A model generated the notes under the pieces. That model ran no database searches. It worked only from the letters and a program-made list of their open reading frames with translations, and was not told the origin of the DNA. Positions 56,718 to 64,000 of a stretch of DNA of 64,000 nucleotides are shown here, piece after piece (position 1 is the stretch's first letter; each line of letters starts with the position of its first letter). Origin of the DNA: Bacillota bacterium (GTDB lineage: Bacteria; Bacillota; Limnochordia; Limnochordales; DUMU01); assembly GCA_012839805.1 (NCBI GenBank), contig DUMU01000001.1:1-64000 (forward strand), written 5' to 3'. A program made the position numbers and the translations under genes.

Positions 56718-58451
56718 ATGCACCAGGAGGAACACGCGGTGCGTGGCCTGGCCCGCGCTCCGTGGTTTTGGATGTCCGCCGGGCTTGTGCTCGCCTTTCT
56801 GGCGGCCATGATTCTGCCCTGGCTACTTTCCGAGGCTCCCGGGCTCTTTTTCTCCCCGGGGACGCCGAGGAGAACGCAAGCACCCGGTTATGGCACAGCA
56901 TTGTACGAGGAACTGACTCAACCCGAGGTTTACTGGTTGAACCAACCTGCCGGGCGGGCGTCGTCTACCGGGCAGGGCTGGTCCAAAGGAGCTTACCGGA
57001 TCCCCTGGACCACCGCGCCTCCCCCGGAAGCGGGCCTCCCTCTCCCGCAGGCCGGGCGCCTCTACCGGCCGTGGCTGCGCCCGGTGTTGCCACCGGCCTA
57101 CATCTTCCCCCGTTTGGGTTCAGGCGGCGGGCCGGCACCGGATGAGCGGGAGTCACCGGCGTTTACGGATATCAACCCGCCGGGGTTCCCCGGTCTGCGG
57201 CTTGCCCCCTTCGTGCTTTTTCCTCTCCCACCTGAACTGAGCTTGTCTTCACTGCTTGCCACCCTGCCCTCCCCGGCGCCGGCTTCGGAGCCGCCCGCGG
57301 GAGTTCCGCCGGGCTCCACCGGCTGGAGTACCTCGCATCGGGACGAGGAGATGCAAGGTGGCGAAGCCGGTGACGAAAGCATGCCTGCCGGCAATGAAGG
57401 GGCCAGGAGGTCTACAAGGCGATGGCAGATACCGCGTCCGGCGCTGACCCCGGTCTTCGGGTTCATCAGGCGGGCCGCCCGGTATTCGCCTCTACCTCCC
57501 GGCGAGGTTCGCGGGCTTCACGCGAGCAGTAACCAGGCCGGGTCGGCCCGGATGACTTCCATCGTTCGCACTGCCGAACAAGTGGGGCTGAATGCGGTGG
57601 TCGTGGAGATCAAAGACGAGTTCGGCCGCCTGGCTTACCAGAGTCGTGTACCGCTGGCCCGGGAGATCGGCGCCGGCACCGACCGGATCCCCGATGTTCG
57701 TGCTTTCCTTGCGGACCTGCATGAGCGGGGGTTTTACGTGATAGCCCGCATGGTTACCTTCCAGGACGGCAAGCTGGCTGAGGGGCGTCCTGAGCTCGCC
57801 ATCCGCCGTCGCAGCGGGGGGATTTGGCGGAACAGCCAGGGGCTGGCCTGGGTCGACCCGGGATTGGGCGAGGTCTGGCGATACGAGGTGGACATAGCGG
57901 AGGAAGCCCTCCAGCTGGGATTCGACGAGGTCCAGTTCGACTACGTCCGTTTTCCTACCGACGGTAACATCAGCGACGTGGTCTCAGTGGTTCCGGCCTC
58001 GCAGCGGGTGACCGCCATTGCGGCTTTTCTGGACTACGCCAAGGAACGGCTTGCTCCCTACGGGCGGCCGGTCTCGGCCGACGTCTTCGGTTTCGTGGCC
58101 ACGGCCGAGGACGACCTCGGGATCGGGCAGCACCTGGAAGAGGTGGCGAGGTCCATGGATTTCGTCTCGCCCATGGTATATCCGTCCCACTATCCCAAGG
58201 GCTCTTATGGCTTCGCGGATCCGGATGCCGAGCCCTATGGCGTCATCCGCCACGCGCTGGGCGTGGCGGCCAGCCGCATCGGTACGGAGAAGCTGCGGCC
58301 ATGGCTCCAGAGTTTCAGCCTGCGGCACGTCTACGGGCCGGAGGAGATCGCCGCTCAACTGCGGGCAGTTCACGAGACCGGAATCAGTAGCTGGCTCTTT
58401 TGGAACGCCAGCGGTCGATACAACCTTCTCGAGGGTTTGCCTCCGCTATAG
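56718..58451 (+). CDS. Membrane-anchored DUF4015 putative glycoside hydrolase
   Basis: A protein of 577 residues from ATG 56718, behind AGGGGAG. An N-terminal hydrophobic helix (WFWMSAGLVLAFLAAMILPWLL) acts as anchor or uncleaved signal. Residues about 40-250 are Pro/Gly/Ser-rich linker. The C-terminal half (about 250-575) is a TIM-barrel-like DUF4015/GHL domain: VRGLHASSNQAGS, LNAVVVEIKDEFGRLAY, WVDPGLGEVWRYEV, GFDEVQFDYVRFPTDG, MDFVSPMVYPSHYP. The acidic pair in DEVQFDYVRFP would be the likely active site by analogy with other barrel hydrolases. It may act on surface polysaccharide. Substrate unknown. Confidence 0.82.
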   Translation: MHQEEHAVRGLARAPWFWMSAGLVLAFLAAMILPWLLSEAPGLFFSPGTPRRTQAPGYGTALYEELTQPEVYWLNQPAGRASSTGQGWSKGAYRIPWTTAPPPEAGLPLPQAGRLYRPWLRPVLPPAYIFPRLGSGGGPAPDERESPAFTDINPPGFPGLRLAPFVLFPLPPELSLSSLLATLPSPAPASEPPAGVPPGSTGWSTSHRDEEMQGGEAGDESMPAGNEGARRSTRRWQIPRPALTPVFGFIRRAARYSPLPPGEVRGLHASSNQAGSARMTSIVRTAEQVGLNAVVVEIKDEFGRLAYQSRVPLAREIGAGTDRIPDVRAFLADLHERGFYVIARMVTFQDGKLAEGRPELAIRRRSGGIWRNSQGLAWVDPGLGEVWRYEVDIAEEALQLGFDEVQFDYVRFPTDGNISDVVSVVPASQRVTAIAAFLDYAKERLAPYGRPVSADVFGFVATAEDDLGIGQHLEEVARSMDFVSPMVYPSHYPKGSYGFADPDAEPYGVIRHALGVAASRIGTEKLRPWLQSFSLRHVYGPEEIAAQLRAVHETGISSWLFWNASGRYNLLEGLPPL

Positions 58452-58568
58452 CCGGCCTTCGACGGACCCGGCCGTTTTGCCCCCCGGCGCTGCTGAGGCA
58501 GGAAGGTATGGGGGGCGCCGGGCCGAATAGATGGAGCAAAGGCTCTCTGCTCGCAGGGAGGCGACACC

Positions 58569-61500
58569 GTGGCGAGCCACGAATTCATCCCGCGTGGGCG
58601 GCCGGGGCCGCTCACGACTTTGTTGGTAGTCCTGGTGCTGGCGACGGCCTTTTCGATCTTGCCGTCTTTTCCCCCTGCGATGGCGGCCGCCCCTGCCTCA
58701 CCGGCGCTGCCGCCGGTCCCGGGGGAGCTTTCGATCTCCGGGACCGTGGAGTGGAGTGCCGGCTACCCGCTGGGGGAGGCCGAGGCCCTGCGAGGCACGG
58801 GGCTCGCCCCGGGGGTGCTGCGCCTGGAGCAGCGAATCCACCTGGGCTTGACCGGGGTCGTCCTGCCGGCAGTAACCGTTCGAGCCGATCTGGACAACTC
58901 GCGGGGGGACAACCTGCAGCTTCTCGCTTTGACCCTCGAGAGTCCCCAACTCCACGGGCGACTGGGCAATCAGACGACCGATAGCGAGATCCCGCAAACC
59001 ATAGCCTCTTTCTCCATAAATGGAGTTTCACTGGCCTATGACCGCTCGCATTCTCCCTGGGAGTACCGCCTGGTGGTGGGAAGGGTTACCGGAATACCGG
59101 AAAGTCGCACCTTCACCGGGGGCAGCAGCGAGGAGACGGTCCAGTACGTGCCGGGCGGCCCCGAGGTTCCCACCCGGCAGGAGGGAATCCTGGTGGCGGG
59201 TCTGGCGGGCATGCCCTCAGCGCGGCTGGCCAAAGCCGGCTTTGACGAGCAATTCACCCAGGCGTTCCTGGTCTACCGGCCCTCCGGCGAGGGTGGCGGG
59301 GGATTGCGGGAGTTTTTGGCCGGATATGGGCTCGACTACCTCTACGCGGCCGGAGGCGGTGGCGATGACGACCCGGGGGTGATCCGGGAAGGCGAAGGAC
59401 GCGCCATTCCCGGCGGGCAATACGCGGTGGTCCCCGGTGACGGGTATGAGCACATCGTCTTTCGTCGCCCCGTGTTACAGCTGGTGCGGCAACACGTTCA
59501 GGAACTAATCCAGGAGTACAACGAGAAAAACGGGCTACGGGGTGAAGCCGCCCGGCGGTATCCCTTCGTGGCCGGCACCGGCGAGGAAGAGACCTTCCTC
59601 ACCAGGCTCACGCGCGGTTTCCTCGACCTGGTGGTGGGGACGGGGGCGGGCGATCCCGACCCTTTGCTGGCCATCGGACTCCATCAGGTGGTAGCCAGCC
59701 GGCGCTTCTACGACCTGGGCCACGCCGGGATCGTGCCGGACTCGGTGGAAGTGCAGGTTTTCCAACGTAATGTCTGGCGGAAAGCGCAGGAGATTCCCGG
59801 CTTCAGCTTTACCGTCGCGCCGGAGAGCGGGGTGGTAGAGTTCAGCCTGCCGGCCGGTTTCTCCTGGGAGACGGATTCCGTTCGGGTTCATTACCGTTAC
59901 CGGGTCGCAGATAACGTTTATTGGCTGGGAACGGGGATCGTACGGGCCAGCGAGAAGGTCTACCTCAACGATCGGCTGCTCACCCGTGACCAGGACTATT
60001 CCATCGACTATGAGAACGGCCTTTTGATCATGCTCCGCCCGGTATTGCCCTCGGATCGCTTGCGTATAGACTACGAACACTATCGGGGCTGGGGTGGCGG
60101 GGGCTTTGCCGAGTACCAGGCGAACGTGGTGGGCCTGCGGTCGACGTATGCCCCGGACGACAAGACTTCGCTCACCATCGAAGGGTGGCAAGCCTGGGAG
60201 AGCGCGCTGCCCGAAGCCGAAAGGGTCAATGCCATCACCATGCCGGGGACGCATCGGGTGGCGGCCGTGAGCCTGAAGACGGAAAAAGCCGGCTTCGAAC
60301 TGGAGGCAAGCGCGGCTTTCAGCTGGAACCAGTTCCCGTTCGACGACAACCGGCGACCGCCCCAGGCGAACCAGGTGGAGACGATGGCCTTTGAACCGCT
60401 TTCCCCCTCCGGCGATGGCGTTTTGCTGGTGGGTCACCGGGCCGGCCTGACCGTTCTCTGGCGGGGGAAGGAGGAGCAATACGGCCCGATGCAGGGGGTC
60501 GCGGGGGCGGTACTCAGCCTTGCCGTCTCCCCGGAAGCATTCTGGGCCGGCACGGAAAGAGGCCTGCTGAGGGTGGCGCGAGATAGCGGGGGAAGCGGGC
60601 CGGGGATGGGTGATCCGGGCGAGTCGTCGCCCTTTGCCCGGCTGGCCAACTGGTCGCGCTACGGCCGGGCGGAGGGTTTGCCGTCGGATCGGGTGACGGC
60701 CCTGGCCATCGGCGGGGGGCGGGTGTGGGCCGGCACGGAGGCGGGGCTGGCCAGTGCGCCCCTCACCGATCTGACGAACTGGCAAACCCTTCTGCGCTCG
60801 GAAGCGATAGAAAGCCTGGCGTGGGAGGGCACGAGCCGGCGGGGAGCTCTCTGGATAGGCACCACGCGGCGGCTCGTTCGCCTGGAATGGGACGGGGAGG
60901 GGGGGACCGTGCGCGAGATCCGGCTTGTTACCGGCGAGACGCAGGCCATAACTGCGGTCTGCGTCGTGGAAGCCAGCCCCGACCTGGCCGGAGTGTGGGT
61001 GGCCACTCGGGACCGGCTTTTCCATCTGCCTGCCGGCAGTGACCCGTACCAGCCGGGCAACTGGTCTGTGGTCGCAACCGCGCCGGAGCTCGACGGAGAA
61101 TTACTGTCTCTTGTTTTCTGGCCCAACGGGGGCGGCCCCGGGCTCGACCGGCTGGCCGTGGGTACCAACACGGGCCTTTGGGTGGTAGCAGCGAACGAAA
61201 CGGGGCGGGGCTGGAACAAGTGGAGGGTCGAAGGCACCTTCGGGTGGGAGATAACGGCGGTCACGGCGGCGCCTCCTACCGCCGATCCGGTCCTTTGGGC
61301 CGGGAGCCGGGGATCGCTTCGGGCCGAACCGAAACCGGGGGATTCGTCACGCCACTTCGTGCGTTTGTGGAGCGCCAGTTCGGAAGATAGCTGGCAGGTG
61401 GTGGAGGGAGACGAGATCGGTATCCCGGGTGACGATCCCTACCGGCGTGACGACCTTCCCGCCTCCGGGCACGAGCGCAGCGGCTTCGCGGCCCGGCTCA

Positions 61501-62963
61501 GCCTCGGGCGGTCGTGGAGCTGGGGGGAGGTCGACCTTCGCCTCCTCCACATCGACCCGGGTTTCCTCACCATCGGGCAACGGCGTCGCAGTGACCTCAC
61601 CTCCGGTGAACTCGAACTCACCCTCACGCCGGCCCCCGGGCTGGGAGTGACGGCCAGCTACTCGCAACGGGTGGCGGGGCGCGAAGGGGAAGGCGAAGGC
61701 GGGCGATACCGGGCGGCGGTCTACGGCCTGTCGTTCGAAACGGCACGCTACGGCGCTCAACTGGACGGCACCTACCGCCGGGAGAACGTGGACGACCGGA
61801 ACGATGGCCGGCTCGATCAGGCACGGACGTCGGTCCGGTTGTCGGCGAGCTACGGCTTCTGGCAAGACCGGCTCCGGCTGAACGCCAGCTGGGAGGGACT
61901 GGAGTACCGTGACGTGAACCAACCGGGCTCCAATACCAGTTCCGGCGAGGTCACGGTCGGCCTGCGGGCGACTCCGTCCCGGAGCTGGTCGTGGGAGGTA
62001 GAGTTCCGGCGGCCCTGGGAGTGGTGGGCGGGTAGTTCCGGAGTCCCGCCCGGCCGGCCCGAAGCCGGCGTGGCGGTAGAGGAATGGACCAGCCGGGCCA
62101 GCTGGAATCTCACCCTGGGCGGCTCCCCGCGCCGGCCGCTTTGGCGCTGGACCGGGCTCGCCACCGCGTTGGCCGGGCGGCGGCTTCCCGGCGGTGAGGA
62201 ACAGCAGAGCCTTTACCTCCAATCGAATGCCAGCTTTGCCACGTTCATGCTGGGCACTTGGGAGGTTATTCCCGCTTTCTCCGTGCGCCACAGTTACCTC
62301 GATCCCTACTCCGGTGAACCGCATTCCATCTCGCGGGGAGAAGGTAGCACCCGCCTCACCGGGAGCCTGGCGCCGGGAATAACTGCCGAGCTTTCCGCAG
62401 GTAGTTCAGTGGAACTCGATGCTTACCCGCTCTCCCGGCGCCTCACGCAGCGCTGGTCGACCTGGTTGGCAGTGACGGCCGAGACCGGCCGGCGATGGCG
62501 CCCCGAGCTCAACCTCTCCTGGCGGGAGAGCCGATCGGTGCACCCGCGCTATGGTGAGCGCAGGACGACGGAGATGACGGTCGAAGCGGGAGTTCGTTCG
62601 CCGCTCGGGATCGCGGGCCTCGCCGCCGAGCAAGAAACGAAACTGCGCCTCGGTCGACAGCGGGAGACGCGGGAGGGTAGCCCTTCGGTGAAAACCACCC
62701 ACCAGGCTCGCCTCACCGGAATGGTCTCTTACAGCCCGGCCGGGGGCTGGGGGGTGGCGTTGACGGGGGCCGTCGAGGCGGAGTGGGAGGCACTGGCAAA
62801 GCCCAAAACCGTGGTGGAAATAGAGGGCTCGGTGGCCCGGCAGCTCGGTTCGACGTGGGACGTCGGCGTCTCCCTGACTTATCGTCGCGTTGACGGGGAG
62901 CGGGAGGGTGATCCTGCCGCCCGGGCCTGGATCCCCAAGGTGACGGTGAAGGCGGTGTTCTAG
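58569..62963 (+). CDS. Giant exported protein: beta-propeller between beta-barrel-like regions
   Basis: A protein of 1464 residues from GTG 58569, behind GGGAGGCG. An export signal covers about residues 15-42. The N-terminal 600 residues are beta-rich, with alternating strands (LRLEQRIHLGLTGVVLP, VTVRADLDNSRG) and a segment VYLNDRLLTRDQDYSIDYEN found in large outer-membrane proteins of the SprA type. About 615-960 carry six W-x-G-T-type repeats (AGTERGL, AGTEAGL, IGTTRRL, VATRDRL, VGTNTGL, AGSRGSL) of a propeller. About 967-1464 alternate hydrophobic and polar residues with Tyr/Trp/Arg, as in transmembrane barrels, and end TVKAVF, with terminal Phe as in outer-membrane proteins. I know no named family with this order. 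Role unknown. Confidence 0.65.
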   Translation: MASHEFIPRGRPGPLTTLLVVLVLATAFSILPSFPPAMAAAPASPALPPVPGELSISGTVEWSAGYPLGEAEALRGTGLAPGVLRLEQRIHLGLTGVVLPAVTVRADLDNSRGDNLQLLALTLESPQLHGRLGNQTTDSEIPQTIASFSINGVSLAYDRSHSPWEYRLVVGRVTGIPESRTFTGGSSEETVQYVPGGPEVPTRQEGILVAGLAGMPSARLAKAGFDEQFTQAFLVYRPSGEGGGGLREFLAGYGLDYLYAAGGGGDDDPGVIREGEGRAIPGGQYAVVPGDGYEHIVFRRPVLQLVRQHVQELIQEYNEKNGLRGEAARRYPFVAGTGEEETFLTRLTRGFLDLVVGTGAGDPDPLLAIGLHQVVASRRFYDLGHAGIVPDSVEVQVFQRNVWRKAQEIPGFSFTVAPESGVVEFSLPAGFSWETDSVRVHYRYRVADNVYWLGTGIVRASEKVYLNDRLLTRDQDYSIDYENGLLIMLRPVLPSDRLRIDYEHYRGWGGGGFAEYQANVVGLRSTYAPDDKTSLTIEGWQAWESALPEAERVNAITMPGTHRVAAVSLKTEKAGFELEASAAFSWNQFPFDDNRRPPQANQVETMAFEPLSPSGDGVLLVGHRAGLTVLWRGKEEQYGPMQGVAGAVLSLAVSPEAFWAGTERGLLRVARDSGGSGPGMGDPGESSPFARLANWSRYGRAEGLPSDRVTALAIGGGRVWAGTEAGLASAPLTDLTNWQTLLRSEAIESLAWEGTSRRGALWIGTTRRLVRLEWDGEGGTVREIRLVTGETQAITAVCVVEASPDLAGVWVATRDRLFHLPAGSDPYQPGNWSVVATAPELDGELLSLVFWPNGGGPGLDRLAVGTNTGLWVVAANETGRGWNKWRVEGTFGWEITAVTAAPPTADPVLWAGSRGSLRAEPKPGDSSRHFVRLWSASSEDSWQVVEGDEIGIPGDDPYRRDDLPASGHERSGFAARLSLGRSWSWGEVDLRLLHIDPGFLTIGQRRRSDLTSGELELTLTPAPGLGVTASYSQRVAGREGEGEGGRYRAAVYGLSFETARYGAQLDGTYRRENVDDRNDGRLDQARTSVRLSASYGFWQDRLRLNASWEGLEYRDVNQPGSNTSSGEVTVGLRATPSRSWSWEVEFRRPWEWWAGSSGVPPGRPEAGVAVEEWTSRASWNLTLGGSPRRPLWRWTGLATALAGRRLPGGEEQQSLYLQSNASFATFMLGTWEVIPAFSVRHSYLDPYSGEPHSISRGEGSTRLTGSLAPGITAELSAGSSVELDAYPLSRRLTQRWSTWLAVTAETGRRWRPELNLSWRESRSVHPRYGERRTTEMTVEAGVRSPLGIAGLAAEQETKLRLGRQRETREGSPSVKTTHQARLTGMVSYSPAGGWGVALTGAVEAEWEALAKPKTVVEIEGSVARQLGSTWDVGVSLTYRRVDGEREGDPAARAWIPKVTVKAVF

Positions 62964-63026
62964 GCCGGGTGGTACCCTGCCGGGTCGGGCTTCGTAAACG
63001 TTCAAGAGCGGAGGTGCATCAACGAC

Positions 63027-64000
63027 ATGGGGGTAGTTGACGGATCACGCAGGATGGGCCGGGGCCTGGGCTTGGCCCTGATCTGGTTACTCGGGCTGGT
63101 GCTCGTCTCGAGCTCTGCCGGCGCTGCCGAGCCCATATGGCCGGCCCGGCCGGTGGAGCAGTTCGCCGGCTGGCAACTCTCCGAATCGTGGACGACCCCG
63201 GTAGCGCCGGGTGTGGTTCACCTGGAAGAGCGGTTCGTGAACGGGCGGGGGGAGCGGCTGGTGGTTCACCGGCTGCAGGTAAACCTGGAGGAGCCGACCG
63301 TACGGGTGCGCCTTTCGCTCCCCCAGGGGGAAGTGCTGCCGCTTGAGACATGCAGTGCCCGGGCCCGCCGGGAAAGCCGGCCCGGGGCACGGGTGGTGGC
63401 GGCGGTGAACGGCGACTTTTACACCGTAACGCCGCCTTTCGCCGGCCTGCCCATCGGGTATGCGGTGCGAGAAGGAGAACTCGTTAACACGGGGTACGGG
63501 GGTTGGATGGCGCTGGGGGTCTGGCCGGACGGGCGGGTGGACATCGACACGCTGGGCATGGTAGGCGAGGTGGAGTTCCTGCCTCCGGCCGGTACGGCGG
63601 CTGCGGACGGCACCACCGAAGCCGCCGGCTCTGCCGACCAGGCGGAGGTAGAGACCGTAAGCTTTGCCATCGACCAAATCAACCGGCCGCGGGGTGCAGG
63701 TGGTGGGATCACCCTCTTCACCCCCACCTATGGGCCGGGAACGCTGGCGGACGGAAACGGTGTCGACGTGGTGATACGGGCCGATGAACTACCGCTGCGA
63801 CCCGGCGTGCCCTTGACCGGAACGGTCGTCGCGGTGGTGGCGGGAGAACGGAATACCTCGATCCCGCGCGACGGCCTGGTGCTCTCCGCCGCCGGCTACT
63901 CCGGTCTGCAGCTGGCCAAGGCGGCGCCGGTGGGGACGCGGGTCAAGATCACGGTGCACCTGGTGGGCTTGGGGTCCCGTACCTCCTGGGACGGCGTGGC
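63027..64000 (+). CDS. NAGPA/DUF2233-family phosphodiester glycosidase-like protein (3' truncated)
   Basis: The frame is open from ATG 63027 to the window edge, at least 324 codons. A signal peptide is evident (LGLALIWLLGLVLVSSSAGA). The hallmark of the family follows near residue 125: VVAAVNGDFYT, then GLPIGYAVREGELVNTG. Members include the uncovering enzyme of lysosomal sorting and many bacterial exopolysaccharide-linked proteins. Bacterial copies often continue into S-layer or repeat domains; the missing end prevents a check. GGAGG lies 12 bases before the start. It follows the giant propeller/barrel protein by 63 bases, so the two may share a transcript. Confidence 0.8.
   Translation, partial: MGVVDGSRRMGRGLGLALIWLLGLVLVSSSAGAAEPIWPARPVEQFAGWQLSESWTTPVAPGVVHLEERFVNGRGERLVVHRLQVNLEEPTVRVRLSLPQGEVLPLETCSARARRESRPGARVVAAVNGDFYTVTPPFAGLPIGYAVREGELVNTGYGGWMALGVWPDGRVDIDTLGMVGEVEFLPPAGTAAADGTTEAAGSADQAEVETVSFAIDQINRPRGAGGGITLFTPTYGPGTLADGNGVDVVIRADELPLRPGVPLTGTVVAVVAGERNTSIPRDGLVLSAAGYSGLQLAKAAPVGTRVKITVHLVGLGSRTSWDGV

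Noticed and set aside
59535-61025. 496-codon minus-strand frame inside the giant exported protein gene
   Set aside because: Composition is Arg/Pro/Gly-rich without motifs, and it lies antisense to a gene with a signal peptide and repeats.

Overview
This 64 kb window is high-GC bacterial DNA, almost fully coding, with most genes on the plus strand. The gene set points to a Bacillota (Firmicutes) lineage. The markers are WhiA, RapZ, the CdaA-GlmM pair, a CggR-led glycolytic operon, and two T-box leaders. It also carries genes usually linked to an outer membrane: two TolC-family proteins with a MacA/MacB-like exporter, and a 1464-residue secreted protein with a beta-barrel-like C-terminus ending in Phe. 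A deep-branching, possibly diderm Firmicute fits best. This is inferred from gene content only; no rRNA or marker phylogeny is available here. I saw no tRNA, rRNA, CRISPR array, prophage or intact insertion sequence.

Layout. 1-4.1 kb: a 5'-truncated DUF362/CBM9-like protein, CutA, a beta-hydroxyacid dehydrogenase, and an AbrB-type antitoxin with a broken toxin-like frame. 4.2-6.7 kb (minus): a fusion of L-Ala-D/L-Glu epimerase to an SH3b-NlpC/P60 endopeptidase, joining two steps of murein-peptide recycling in one chain. 6.8-9.5 kb: a class II aldolase-like protein and a zinc dehydrogenase. 9.5-11.8 kb: a T-box-controlled aminotransferase and a flavodoxin-like protein. 11.9-17.9 kb: tolC-tolC-macA-macB(ATPase)-macB(permease). 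18.1-20.4 kb: an MFS transporter with an overlapping ArsR-type regulator. 20.4-30.6 kb: a leucine T-box operon, ilvB-ilvH-ilvC-serA-leuA-leuB-cimA, without ilvD or leuCD. 30.8-37.0 kb: cdaA, a cdaR stub, glmM, acpS, nnr, alr. 37.1-38.1 kb: an AbiEii-type toxin with a DUF6922-like partner. 38.2-43.9 kb: alpha-glucan genes (GT4, GH57, DUF4912) around a URO-D-family gene. 44.1-48.4 kb: murQ-anmK-nagA-nagB. 48.5-56.5 kb: rapZ-whiA, then cggR-gapA-pgk-tpiA-eno-secG without a phosphoglycerate mutase. 56.7-64 kb: three exported or membrane-anchored proteins: a DUF4015 hydrolase-like protein, the giant propeller/barrel protein, and a NAGPA/DUF2233 protein that runs off the window.

Two themes connect the regions. 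The first is cell-wall turnover and precursor supply. The epimerase-endopeptidase fusion and murQ-anmK-nagAB recover peptides and amino sugars, glmM and alr feed new peptidoglycan, and CdaA makes c-di-AMP, which is linked to wall homeostasis. The second is amino-acid control by tRNA sensing, with one clear leucine T-box and one whose specifier is ambiguous. A recurring oddity is Gly/Ala/Pro-rich low-complexity sequence inserted into or between domains of otherwise conserved enzymes.
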